A stretch of 64,000 nucleotides of DNA from positions 3,596,001 through 3,660,000 of the forward strand of contig CM074132.1 in NCBI GenBank assembly GCA_037178625.1, given 5' to 3'. The position numbers and the translations under genes were made by a program. The stretch is from Skeletonema tropicum (taxonomy: Eukaryota; Bacillariophyta; Thalassiosirophyceae; Thalassiosirales; Thalassiosiraceae). Positions 45,569 to 57,352 of the stretch are shown here, piece after piece. The notes beneath the pieces were generated by a model. That model saw only the letters and a list, made by a program, of their open reading frames with translations, ran no database searches and was not told the origin of the DNA. Position 1 is the first letter of the stretch. The number at the start of each line of letters is the position of its first letter.

Positions 45569-45677
45569 ATTTCATACGGTCAATTTTGTTCGTGGTTTGG
45601 TTATGCCGGTCCGTAATGGTCACATATTTAAGATATTGATTTGCGTGCGAGGAATGTCATACGCAAGCCACTCATTA

Positions 45678-47396
45678 TTATTTATGCACTCTTCTAATTG
45701 CATGTGGTGTTCCGTAGCATGATAGTCGATGAGTGGCTGTGTTAGACCATTGACCACCCACCACCTCAACTTTATCAAGACGCTCCATGAGACTTCCAAA
45801 GTCTTGCTTGCAACATGCTATGATGGTGACTCTATATCCGTCAATGACGTATGAATATGTTGTGCAGTAATTGTAACCACTCCTCCAATCATTCTTGGTA
45901 TCAAGATGCATAGCAAGTCGATCATTATCTGTCACTCGTCTTGCTATGAATCCGACATACTCCCAGTTCAGCGTGATATTATTATCATTCCCCAGATAAT
46001 CTCTAACAAAGTAATCACGAACCAAGTCACGCCGCCTTACATCTGGAAATGCATCTGGGTACACCTGCTCCGTTAAACGATCCATACCTGTCAAGACAGA
46101 GGTCAATTCCTCCTTGACCTCGTCGGTCATAAATCGAAGTATCTCCGTTGTTTTCTTCAAAAAGGGGACACGCAATGGATTCCTGCTACCATCCAAAACA
46201 ACATTACCATCAGCATCTGAATATTGGTCACAGCTACCTTGAGCTTGATTGAACAACAAGTCATAACGATAGACGTTACTGCCAACATCACGGCCAGCAT
46301 CGGCGCTCAAGTATCCCTTACATCGTTCGTCACACACCAAAAAGTGAAGGAATGCTTGCTTTACGGCATCGCTCGTCATTGAGACCATACCAGCCTCGGT
46401 TGTACCACTTCTAAAGACAAAGACTCCATCATCCCTTCTACCCATGCCAAATCTTGCCATGTCCTCTGAGACATCAATCACATCAACACCATTCATACGA
46501 ATCGTAGTATCAGAATCTGCCTTGGTCGATACAAATCCAGAACCGTGGGAAAGTCGATCCAATCCCTTATGGACTATGATCAAATCGTTGTCATGCGGTG
46601 TGACAGAAAATGCCACATTTATCACTGCAACTGCAAAGTATAGCCCATCCGTCACGCCTCGGTTGGCATCCTTTACTGATGCTGGCTGATGATTTCTCAA
46701 GGGATGACCAGCCTTTTGACCTACACCTAAATCAGAATTTGGATCCCTACCGTTGCAGAATCTACTGCAATCGCGTAAATGATAGACGAGATACTGTCCG
46801 TTCGCACTGTTGGAGAATGAATTGGAATAACTGAGGGCAAGGTACAAGTTCATCGCAAGTTCAAGCTCGCCAATATCCATTTCTTCGCAGTCACCATCAT
46901 CGTATCTGACAGACCACCATTCCTCGTGCTCATCGTATGAGATTACGTAACCACAGAAAATTTTATCTGATAATACGAAGTACTTTGCAACTTTGCGACC
47001 AATATAACTTTCTGGCAAGGGAAGAAGCGGCTTTACTCGGTTGTAGTATTGGTTGTCTGCCTGTCTTCGCTTCAACTTGAAATCTTTCTTCAACTTTTGA
47101 ATCTTGAATGATTTGTCCTTGAACATCGTTTCTTTTACGAATGCATGTAAGTCATCATCAGGAATGAGCACCCGATGATTTGGTTTGGCTTCTCCATTGG
47201 TTGGAAGCGGCCTCCTTTTACTGTCTCGACGGCAATAAGGATAAAGAGTACCATGTGGAATGCCATTATTCTTGCAATATTGACGTAAACTTATTCCAGT
47301 CTGAAGATCCCATTCTTCCACAAGACGTATCAGTTTTTGTTGTTCCACCTTGGAACTCCGATCGGTTCGCCTTCTTCTCTTTGAAGCTTTGCCCAT
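45678..47396 (-). CDS. HTH / Tudor-like protein with unknown C-terminal domain
   Basis: 572 aa. The N-terminus is basic (KASKRRRRTDRSS), followed by a helix-turn-helix-like segment (GISLRQYCKNNGIPHGTLYP). Next comes a Tudor-like fold: GRKVAKYFVLSDKIFCGYVI, then EEWWSVRYDDGDCEEMDIGELE. This module is common in stramenopile transposon proteins and chromatin readers. The C-terminal 300 residues are unrecognised. They contain LAMHLDTKNDWRSGYNY, whose HxD followed by Asn resembles the metal-binding start of 2OG-Fe(II) oxygenases, but no second His/Arg set is convincing. It lies 300 bp downstream of the integrase gene on the same strand, and they may be one element. A DNA-binding or chromatin role is inferred. 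Confidence 0.55.
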   Translation of the reverse strand: MGKASKRRRRTDRSSKVEQQKLIRLVEEWDLQTGISLRQYCKNNGIPHGTLYPYCRRDSKRRPLPTNGEAKPNHRVLIPDDDLHAFVKETMFKDKSFKIQKLKKDFKLKRRQADNQYYNRVKPLLPLPESYIGRKVAKYFVLSDKIFCGYVISYDEHEEWWSVRYDDGDCEEMDIGELELAMNLYLALSYSNSFSNSANGQYLVYHLRDCSRFCNGRDPNSDLGVGQKAGHPLRNHQPASVKDANRGVTDGLYFAVAVINVAFSVTPHDNDLIIVHKGLDRLSHGSGFVSTKADSDTTIRMNGVDVIDVSEDMARFGMGRRDDGVFVFRSGTTEAGMVSMTSDAVKQAFLHFLVCDERCKGYLSADAGRDVGSNVYRYDLLFNQAQGSCDQYSDADGNVVLDGSRNPLRVPFLKKTTEILRFMTDEVKEELTSVLTGMDRLTEQVYPDAFPDVRRRDLVRDYFVRDYLGNDNNITLNWEYVGFIARRVTDNDRLAMHLDTKNDWRSGYNYCTTYSYVIDGYRVTIIACCKQDFGSLMERLDKVEVVGGQWSNTATHRLSCYGTPHAIRRVHK

Positions 47397-47693
47397 TGCT
47401 TTTGTTTATTCTATCTAGTAAGAACATTTCACAACAGCTCAACAGAGCACTCAGCTCTCTTAGTCTTGTTTCTTTCCCGAAAAAAAGAAGCCATTTAAAA
47501 TTTAAATTTTTTGGCAGAGCAAGTTGTCAGACTACTAATCATGTAACACCCACAGTACTACGCCCTGCAAACACTCTCTTTCAGTCTTGTTTCTCGGTGC
47601 ACGGCAAACCCACTAGTATGCGCTGCAAACATTATTACTGTAGCATCCCACACAAACTCACAGTACTATGCGTTGCAACTTGACTACTTCTGA
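47397..47693. other. Spacer with three repeated 18-20-mers
   Basis: CACAGTACTACGCCCTGCAA (47551), CACTAGTATGCGCTGCAA (47611) and CACAGTACTATGCGTTGCAA (47659) are variants of one motif. A pair of TCTTGTTTCT-containing pieces also repeats near 47464 and 47584. These could be transposase-binding subterminal repeats or regulatory sites between the two minus-strand genes. Confidence 0.5.
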
Positions 47694-50600
47694 TTACCCA
47701 ATAAGATGGTGGTCAATAGCACAATTATCCATGATTGAAAGTGCAATTCGCTCCCTGCACTTGTTAATTGAGGCCTCATCATAATCGAAAATTGGAGCAC
47801 AATCTATTGCAATGAAGTCAGCAAATAAGCAAACAAACACCCCACAGTCCCATACATTTTTGTTATTGTACGCCTGTTGATGCGGTGTGTCTTCTGTGCA
47901 AAGCACAAGACGCCATTCCGATATGTCCATGTCTGATCTGAATTGTCTTCTGTAATCATCCTGGAAGTACTCAAGAATTCCCTCCAAGTATTTCGTTCCG
48001 TTCCACTTCAAAGAATCATAATACTGGATTCTTTTCTCGTCCATAAATGCTACAACGAGCGCCCAATGCGAGTTATTGATATTGATTGGAAAGAAGATAC
48101 GTTCGAGTTTAAAGATATTCTTCCCCGGCGCATGCTTGTGCCATCTCTTGACATTTGAGTACTTGTACTTGCCTTTCTCATTGGCATTGCCATTCTTCTC
48201 ATCGAACAAATTTTGCACGAAGAACGAATTGAAGAAGTGGGATCTCCTGTGGTTGGTATTGCCATCATGCATGTTTTTGTCCCTACTTGCAAGACAAACT
48301 TTGAGGAAATAATTCACAATCTCATCATTAATCCACACCTTTGGCTCCAGTGTCTGCATTGATTCTCTGTGCACTTTATCACGGTCACTGCTTGCAAGTA
48401 CATCATATAGATGTCCTGGCCCATAGATTGCGGTATCAACCAAATTTTGCTGTAAAGGAGTCAAGTCATTCTTTAGCATGTTGGCAGCCATCACAGATGC
48501 TCTTCTAAGCCTACGCATTGCCACTTCGTTCGAAAATGCCTCCTCCTTGTCTTTGTCCTTGTCTTCATCCATATTCAATTCCTTTGCAGTGTCCGTCAGT
48601 GCACAACCATCAACTGCACCATCCTCTGCTCGAGGATTCAAAATATCCACGGGCATACCCTCTGGCGCATTCCTATTCACATTTGCATTCAATATCGTAC
48701 GAAATGAAGAAGCGCTCTTCTGGATCACGTCACGAATAGACCCAATCCTTGATTGAATAATTTCATAATCGTTGATCTCTCTAAATCCACTCTGCTCGCA
48801 ATCAACCAATTCTCCATTGACAACATGTTTGACGATTTGAGCTGGATGGGAAGACTCCAGGATATCCATATTATCCATGACCAAGGTGAACTCTTCAGCA
48901 TCATAACTAGATGGTTTGAGTTCAATTACTGTTGCCACCCTAAGTGCACTTGGAGTGCCAGCCACAGCGATGGGGTGATAATATTTCAGGACGCAACCTG
49001 CCCGGAGTTCTTGGTAGGGGTATGGCTCGCCCCAGCTGTCACACTTGGCTGCAGTGTGTTGTGTCTCTTTCACTGCTTCTTTCTCTTTACTGCTTTGCTT
49101 CGCTGCTAGATTCACCACTTCGCCGACTGCTGACTTGTTGTCCAGAACCTGCTTAGCAGCAGGCTTCTTCTCATTGTCTGGAGTCGGTGCGTGAGTGTCA
49201 GCAAAAACTTTGTCTTCGTATTCGCCAGGATTACCGCCACGCACTTCAATCATTGTCTCCTCCTCCAAAGTGCACTTCTTTCGTCTGCGCTTTGCAGATT
49301 GTATCTTCTCCTTTGTATTTGATGATGCGCAACTATAGTTGCCATCGCTACAGCTGTAGATGTCAACATCAACCGTCGTAGTCTCCTCTTGACTGCGCTT
49401 CTTTTGACCAGCACACGGTCCCTGCCGTGAGTCAGATGTAGGCTGACATAACTCCACATCCAGAGCGTTAACGAACGAAGCAGAAGAATGTGGGTTGTTG
49501 GGCACATCTGCGGCCGCAGGCTTGCAATTTGTACATTTCTCATTTCTGCCTCTTCCACCATGGCATTTTGAGGTGCAATAGTTTCCAACCTGCTTGCACT
49601 TACATCGACTACTTTTGGCACAATCACTTTTACACTTACAAGTCGTAGCTCCTCCACTTTTGTTATACAGTGCACTTGCCGTGGCAATAGTTAGAGCACT
49701 CCTGAATCCCGTCAGTGCACAACCATCAACTGCACCATCCTCTGCTCGAGGATTCAAAATATCCACGGGCATACCCTCTGGCGCATTCCTATTCACATTT
49801 GCATTCAATATCGTACGAAATGAAGAAGCGCTCTTCTGGATCACGTCACGAATAGACCCAATCCTTGATTGAATAATTTCATAATCGTTGATCTCTCTAA
49901 ATCCACTCTGCTCGCAATCAACCAATTCTCCATTGACAACATGTTTGACGATTTGAGCTGGATGGGAAGACTCCAGGATATCCATATTATCCATGACCAA
50001 GGTGAACTCTTCAGCATCATAACTAGATGGTTTGAGTTCAATTACTGTTGCCACCCTAAGTGCACTTGGAGTGCCAGCCACAGCGATGGGGTGATAATAT
50101 TTCAGGACGCAACCTGCCCGGAGTTCTTGGTAGGGGTATGGCTCGCCCCAGCTGTCACACTTGGCTGCAGTGTGTTGTGTCTCTTTCACTGCTTCTTTCT
50201 CTTTACTGCTTTGCTTCGCTGCTAGATTCACCACTTCGCCGACTGCTGACTTGTTGTCCAGAACCTGCTTAGCAGCAGGCTTCTTCTCATTGTCTGGAGT
50301 CGGTGCGTGAGTGTCAGCAAAAACTTTGTCTTCGTATTCGCCAGGATTACCGCCACGCACTTCAATCATTGTCTCCTCCTCCAAAGTGCACTTCTTTCGT
50401 CTGCGCTTTGCAGATTGTATCTTCTCCTTTGTATTTGATGATGCGCAACTATAGTTGCCATCGCTACAGCTGTAGATGTCAACATCAACCGTCGTAGTCT
50501 CCTCTTGACTGCGCTTCTTTTGACCAGCACACGGTCCCTGCCGTGAGTCAGATGTAGGCTGACATAACTCCACATCCAGAGCGTTAACGAACGAAGCAGA

Positions 50601-52867
50601 AGAATGTGGGTTGTTGGGCACATCTGCGGCCGCAGGCTTGCAATTTGTACATTTCTCATTTCTGCCTCTTCCACCATGGCATTTTGAGGTGCAATAGTTT
50701 CCAACCTGCTTGCACTTACATCGACTACTTTTGGCACAATCACTTTTACACTTACAAGTCGTAGCTCCTCCACTTTTGTTATACAGTGCACTTGCCGTGG
50801 CAATAGTTAGAGCACTCCTGAATCCGTTCCTGTCGATATCAATTCCAGCAATATCCGCATTCCAATTTGGCATAAAGTCAAGATTCTCTCTTGGATACCA
50901 GCCCTTCAAATGTCCGTCTCGAGAAGCAACTTGGTAACTCCTTATACCGCTGTTGCTCTTTGGTTGCTTGCACTTTGTTATCATTACAGGGAGATTTGGG
51001 TGATCTGTGGCAGCCCTCGTGTTGCCTTCCACTTGGATTGTGCACACATCTCCTACTCGGAGTTCCTCAACATATGTACTACATCTGCGTTTCTTGTTGA
51101 CAGCAATAGCTTGCTTTCTTTGTGCTGCAGCAACTGCTGCCCTGATTACACCTCTCTCGGGCGTGTCACTTTCGTGATGGATTGAAGCTTTTGTTGGAGT
51201 TGAGGTGATGTGCTTATCCTCTGAACTTTTGACATTGGTGGATTCCTCTTTTGTAGCTGGTAGAAGGTCAAGGATAACCGGCTCTTCATCTCCTTCATTG
51301 CTCGTTCTGACAGCAACAGTCTCCAGTACTTCTCCTGCCATTGCAACAGCATCCACAGCTTTGGCTTCCAACTTCATCGGGCCCTCTGCTTCTGTGCCTC
51401 CTACTGCCATCATTGCACATGCTTCCACAGCGGCAGGCTTCATTGACTCCTCCTCCCCCGCATATCCTTCTCTTGCCATCGCAGAGGCATCTGCTTCCTG
51501 GATTACTGCTAGAATTCTGTCATTAAAGTTAGGAGATAACTTATCTTCCATTGCGTGTTCCTCGTTCACAAAATCGAGAGCAGCCTGAAGACCATCTTCA
51601 GTAAGGCACTGCTCCAACACATCCTTGCCCAAAATATCTGCTGGACAGTTGCCCTTCTTCTTTCCATAGAACACTTCATATGGAGAGTAACCGCCTTTAG
51701 ACCGGGAGCAGCGTTTGTTGATGCGGCGCTGTACGATGTATATTCCTGTTTCGGCCCAACATGTACTTCCAGTCTCCTGCATCCAACTTTGCAGTGATGT
51801 CTTGAATGGAGCATTACCACGCTCGATTTTACCTTGCGACTGCGGATGCCTGCTCCTACCTCTCACGATGTGCGTCTCTTGAAAATGTCTGCAAAGAGGA
51901 AAGACTAAATGAGTTGATGAAGTCAAGGCGAAACAAATATAATTTCATTGTAGCAAGTGACTTACTCGTTTACATACTTCACCGTCTCTCCAAGAAACTC
52001 TCCGCCGTTGTCAGATTGGAGAATGTCAAAGTCTGGGAAGAAGGAGAGGATCTCAATAATAGCAATCGCACATTCCTTTGATGTCTTTGATTTCAAAGGC
52101 TTCGTTGCTCCAAACCCGCTATGGTGGTCAACTAGGCGAAGGATCCAACAGTAGCCGCCTGGGTCCTGCTGTGATGTCATGTCGATCAAATCCATCTGCG
52201 CTCGCTTCCCTACAGTTACTGATAATATCATTTTTAGGGGCTTTTGTTTGGCGGTAATCTTCCTAGTTTGAGATGCAATGCAAATGGGACATAAACCCAC
52301 GGCCAATTCAACATCTTCTCTTGTGATGCCATACCAAGTCTTTGAAATGAGTTGATGGATCCTTCGTGAATCTATCCCATGACCTGACTCAATATGAGTA
52401 TTCATAATGATTGCAAATATTTGTTCCTTTGTTGCAACTCTTAGGTTTTTGTTATTTTTCGTCCATCGGAGTGCTGTCGAGCGTGTCGTGTTGTCCGATA
52501 GGGTGTAGTTTTGATTCCATTTAGTGTGCAATGGTGAATGCCGCACTCCAACCACCCATCCCTGCAACACTGTACAAATATCATCATATTCTTGTTCTGT
52601 AACCATTTCCGTCCGCCTCTTCTTTTCACTTAACCCGACTTCGAGTAGCTCATAGAATTTCTTTTTCGCTGCCATCATAGCTGGTTCGGACAAAACATTA
52701 CTTTTCGAGCTGTTGGAACGTACTGTTCCATCTCCTGTCAAAACGGTATCAGACGATGCTGTGGCGGGCAGTGCAGGCAAATGAGGCAGTGCAGGCAAAA
52801 GAGGGTCAGGAGCTGCCGCTGTCTCCGCTGCAGCCAACTTGGTGTCTGACGGGATCTTCTCCATCAT
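47694..52867 (-). CDS. Ginger-like integrase with CXC and Ulp1 protease domains
   Basis: Two exons, 52867-51966 and 51888-47694; a 77-nt intron (GTAAGT...TTTGCAG) joins YVNE to HFQETH, about 1698 aa. Order: HHCC zinc motif (THIESGHG ... LCPIC); rve/DDE core with AQMDLID, LQSDNGGEF and RHPQSQGKIERGN; an SH3-like integrase tail (LRVGDVCTIQVEG ... YPRENLDF). Two copies of a block follow, with a Tesmin/TSO1-type CXC domain (TCKCKSDCAKSSRCKCKQ, then CTSKCHGG). Last is a Ulp1/C48 cysteine protease with His in NNSHWALVV, Asp in YYDSL, Gln in PHQQAYNN and Cys in WDCGVFVC. Integrase plus Ulp1/OTU protease is known from Ginger DNA transposons. All catalytic residues are present. Terminal inverted repeats were not found. 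Confidence 0.8.
48593..49708 (-). repeat. Tandem duplication unit 1 (1116 bp) inside the integrase gene
   Basis: Repeats directly at 49709-50824 with a period of exactly 1116 bp (372 codons), so the frame is kept. Every stretch I compared, in all frames, is the same in both units. It encodes the CXC domain, an acidic/Lys-rich linker and a beta-rich block ending DGAVDGCALT. The junction has CC microhomology. Confidence 0.9.
49709..50824 (-). repeat. Tandem duplication unit 2 (1116 bp) inside the integrase gene
   Basis: Second, apparently identical unit; see unit 1. It runs up to the CTGAATCC boundary, where the unique integrase part begins. Confidence 0.9.
51889..51965 (-). other. Intron in the integrase gene
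   Basis: Donor GTAAGT (first base 51965) and acceptor CTCTTTGCAG (last base 51889), 77 nt. It splits the DDE core between the second Asp and the Glu. Splicing restores the usual D-to-E spacing of about 36 residues. Confidence 0.75.
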
Positions 52868-54949
52868 GTAAGAGGATTTATGAAGAGTTGTGTTGTGCGT
52901 GATACGGAATAAAGAGCACAAACATTGTATTCTAAATTAGTGGCTGTGAGAGGGCTTCTCTATCTTTTTTCAGATGTGCCCACGGAGGAGGCAGATAAAA
53001 TACCCAAGGCCCGAGCTACGGGGCATTTGGTCTATTGGTGGTGGTGGCATAGCATTTAAGCCAAATGTATCCGATTTGATGGATTTTGTCCGATTTGGTC
53101 TTTTGGTTGTGTCATTTCTGCCATTTGGCTAAATGGCGCACTTGGTTACCGCCATTTGGCTAAATGGCAGATTTGTTCTTTTGGGTCTAACAGCTGCGCG
53201 GAAAAGTCACGGATGGCGACATGTTCTTCCTGCCAGCAGAGAAGCTGACACGTTGAAGTTAGGAGAGGAACAAGTGACGTCATATATTTGAGAATATGTA
53301 AAACGCGATCGATATAAAGTACTGTCAAACGCGATCGGTAACTCGGTTTTTGCATGATCGATGATCGTGCAGAAAAAGAGAAAAAGATGCCACCACAATG
53401 GCCTACAATGGCACCCCTAGTATGGCCGCCTATCTCAGTCCATGAGTATATTTCATAAGGTATCGATGGCCCATCCCTTAAACGACATTATGGCGATTTT
53501 TTCGCAGCAGTGTGGCGTTTCGGCTGCTGTAGGGGTGGAGATAATATCATTGCAATCCACTTCATTGAGATTTGAAATGAAAACAACCACCTTCCCTGCA
53601 CCCATCGAAGATGATAAACATCTATAGGCACTACCCCTCCGCTACCCATCGCCGATGGTAATATGAAGTGAGATTCTGGTTGCTCGGAATGACCATTAAA
53701 GCCCCCCCACACCTCCAAAATACCAAGGACACAAGATGTGCACAAAATTGCATAAATAATTTGACACTCTAACACAACAATAAGCCTGTAGACGGCGGAT
53801 CGAGCGGCTCTAAAGACCGCAACTCATCAACATTATTATATATAAGAAGTGTCGGCTATTTATTGTCCATAATATTGCAATAGGCTGGATAAAAATAGCA
53901 ACATCATAGACAGAAATGACATTTATGTAGCATGTATTAGTCATTTATTTATGCGGTGTAGACAGTTGTAATAATAAAACCCTGCGGCTGAATAGTTGCA
54001 AAGGGTGTTGTCTGCGATATAGTTCACTGGATATTACTATTGGTAGGGTTTGTGCAACGTGGTGGCTATGAGAGTAGCGGCTATCATGTTAGATACTGAC
54101 TGTCGAACGAAAAAACATGCATGCATGCAGTTGCGCTCCAGGTTGCTCGGACAGCGCGCTGCACTTTTTTGTTAGCTGCTATCAAAATCTTATGCATCTA
54201 CGATGCAATTTTGCTTGGAACGGCTCTAAGTAAGTAAGTGAGTATGTACTATAAAACGTTTCTGTTATAAGAATGTTATTAAACAAGCATTGCAGAGCAA
54301 CTTTATAGACGGATACATTGCAAAAAAAAATCCAACACGAAATCCACAGAATAATTTTGACATCATGACACATTTATGTTACAAAAACAAGCATTGCAGA
54401 GCAAATTTATAGACGGGTACATTGCAAAAAAAAAACAGGCCCCGAGGGCCCGCGCCAGCCCGCGCCGCACTACACACCACACACAACATGCAGTCACAAA
54501 TCGCCGCGCGCACCATTTCATAAGTTCATTGGATTTTCCCAACACCTGACTTCTGGAACTTTGTGACGTAAGACGATTGGAATCAAGTGTACTAATTCCT
54601 TAAGTAACGAAGTTTACCACGTCACTCAGAGAAAAAATTAAGAAAATAGAGGGTGACGGGGATGCACACCGGAAAGAACGAAGAAGCTCATCGACAATCT
54701 GACTTAATTAGCCTGGAAAAGTCCTTTTTAGCACAAATCAAGCGATTTTTAGATCTAAATCATAAGATATAGCATCTAAATGACAATCAAAATGGGCATT
54801 TCAGCGGGGATAGGAGGGGGGAAAATCCCAACACTTCAAGTTGAAGTTCCGGAAGTAATTCAGAGCAAAGCACCGCACGCACCCAACGAATCCGGCCGCA
54901 CAGATCTCGCACAGATCTCGCATAAAACGCAACAGCGCTCCACCAAATC
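52868..54949. other. Non-coding region
   Basis: It probably holds the 5' flank or terminus of the integrase element. Two identical hairpins GCCATTTGGCTAAATGGC lie at 53120-53137 and 53151-53168. A roughly 50-bp direct repeat (AAACAAGCATTGCAGAGCAA...) lies at 54281-54331 and 54385-54435. No gene is supported. Confidence 0.45.
54281..54435 (+). repeat. Pair of 50-bp direct repeats
   Basis: AAACAAGCATTGCAGAGCAA followed by (C/A)TTTATAGACGG(A/G)TACATTGC and a poly-A run occurs twice, 104 bp apart, with about two differences. Confidence 0.7.
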
Positions 54950-57314
54950 ATGACCGACGAACAACATCCAACTGAACACGATTTGAAGCCGGGTTTGATG
55001 AAGCGGAAGTCATCCATACGAAGTTTTAGATTTGGCCGTGGATTTCAATCATCTAGACTTCTTGATTTGGATAGGATTTGGGTTATCGATGAAAAGAAGG
55101 ATCCTCCTATCAAGAGCTTCCGCTGGTGGCATCTCATATTCGTATTTAGCACAGTCAGTGTCATCGCTTGTCTACTCCAGCTAGTTCTACCACCTCCTTA
55201 CGGACTAATGATGACATCGTCTGAGGTAGCAGCAGTAGGCGTTGCCCCTGGATGCGAGGATGATCTAGAGCATTGCATCTGCCCCAGAGAGACGGTTTGT
55301 GCCACGGATAAACTCTCCATTATCCTTCTTGCACTTGCTAGGTGCTCAGCGTTCTTCGACTATCCTCTCTACATGATGCTGTTCATATCCAAAGCGCATA
55401 ATCTCAACAACCACTTACGCCGTACGCTATTTCGAGAATGGGTCGACTTCGGTGATATGCACACGGTTCACAAGATCTTTGGTATTGTGGTAGGCATCGA
55501 GACTATGTGTCATTCGTTCTTCCACTTGCTGCGATGGGGATTGAACAATCAGATGAGCCTCTTGTGGCAGACTGCCACTGGCATCACCGGGTTTGTCACA
55601 GCAGCTGTCACGCCGCTGATATGCTGGCCAATGTTAGTCCCATATTTGAAGCGGCACATTAGTTTCGAAGTGCGCAAAGGACTTCATTACCTTTCCATCG
55701 TTTGGGCAATTGCTCTCCTGTTTCATGCGCCATCAAGGATTCCATGGCTGATTGGTACTGCGTCTGCTGTCTACGCTGTCGATCATTTATTTGGGTATTA
55801 CAAGAAGAATAATTTGATCGAGACTGCCTACTTTGAACGATACGGAGAGAATGGCGTTGCTGTGCACTTCAAGAATCCAAAGTCATGGGAGAACAGGTCA
55901 CCAACATCGTTCGTACTAATCATGTGTCCATGGATCTCAAAATATCAATGGCATGCCTTCACGATGTTCCCAGAGCCATCAACAGATAATCATTCTATGC
56001 TCTGCATCAACGCTGGTGGCGATTGGACCAAGCAATTGTATGAAAAGATCCAAACGCCCTGTTTTCGACAATTGTATGTACACGGGCCTTTCATGACAGA
56101 GTTCTCCGATACAGCTGTGAAGACGTCGAATGCTATTGCAGTAGCTTCAGGTATTGGTATTACCCCAACCATTTCCCTAATCATGAACTATGCAGGCAGG
56201 AAACGAATCAACATGATCTGGGGGGTAAGCACATCGTCGTTGCAGATGATTTTCACTTTGCTTCTTGTCACTTGGTGCAAATTGATCTAATCCGCTTTTT
56301 GCTTTCTTTTTCTTGCACATTCAGTGCCGTGATCCAGGTCTTATCGAGTTCATCCTCCACAAAGTTGACATCGAATCAATTACGAAGAATTCATTTGTAT
56401 TCATCTTCTACACAGGTAAGCGTGAGCTAGCGCTGCCCCAAAACCTCCCTGCTAATATTTTCATCTTCAACACAAGGCCGAATCTTGAAGAAACAATCAC
56501 TGGCATTATTACTGCGATCCACTCTGGTGAAGGTCTTCCTGAGCAAATGTATGAAAAGCAAAGGAAGCTTTCAAACACCCCGTTCCGGAAGAGAATGATG
56601 ATAGCGATTTCTCGTGTCAGACAAACTTATGACGAGAATGAAATGTTTGCCTACGCTGTGGAAGAGACGGAAAGAGCTGCCAAGAAAGAGATGCTTAGCC
56701 GTAGTCGGGCTCCTACTCAAACCGGCTTCGAAGTTGAAGACGAAGCCATTGATTTGGAATCTGGTCGTCATTCGAGCCTTCCTGGTCGTCGTTCGAGCCC
56801 TCAAGCTCTTGGAATTCCCAAAGATCAAGTGAGCTTGGTGGGTCTTGAAGCGATGATTTCTCAGTTCCTTGGGGCCATAGGAGAATACTCTCGTGACGAC
56901 ATCAAAGATATGTTCCGTGCCATTGACAAAGATGGATCGAATTTCATTTGCAGGGAAGAATTCGGTGACTTTCTCAGAGTAGCCTCAACCAACGTCAATA
57001 CAAAATCGTCCAGAGATATAATGTCTTCGATGGTTGAATTGACAGATCACGATATGGCAGCATTTCAGCCAAAATCTATGCGAAACATGATGAGGATGAA
57101 TTCTGCTCGTAGTCGTCGGGATATATCGGTGTTTGGAGACTCCAAGAACTCCATCGAGTATATGAAAAATCTGAAGAATGATAGCAGCGGTGAGAAGCCT
57201 CTTGAAGATTGGAGCATCTTCTATTGCGGTGGTTCAAATGCAATTAAGAAAAATTTGAAAGAGATCTCCAAGCGCTATGACATTGATCTTGCCGTGGAGA
57301 AGTTTGATTGGTGA
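54950..57314 (+). CDS. NADPH oxidase / ferric reductase-like flavocytochrome with EF-hand (copy 2)
   Basis: Exons 54950-56224 and 56325-57314, intron 100 nt, about 754 aa. It has the same domain order as copy 1: haem-site histidines (HTVHKIFGIVVGIETMCHSF, RKGLHYLSIVW), FAD/NAD(P)-binding segments and an internal EF-hand (DKDGSNFICREEF). It lacks the 5' exons of copy 1 and starts with MTDEQHPTEHDLKPG. From LKPG to about residue 250 it differs from copy 1 at some 30 residues. From about 55727 to 57352 no difference was seen, intron and 3' flank included. Both copies keep open frames and splice sites, so both may work. The divergent half contains the membrane and haem part. Confidence 0.85.
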
Positions 57315-57352
57315 AGCAAATGTACGTTTTTATAACATGACACACTCGATAG

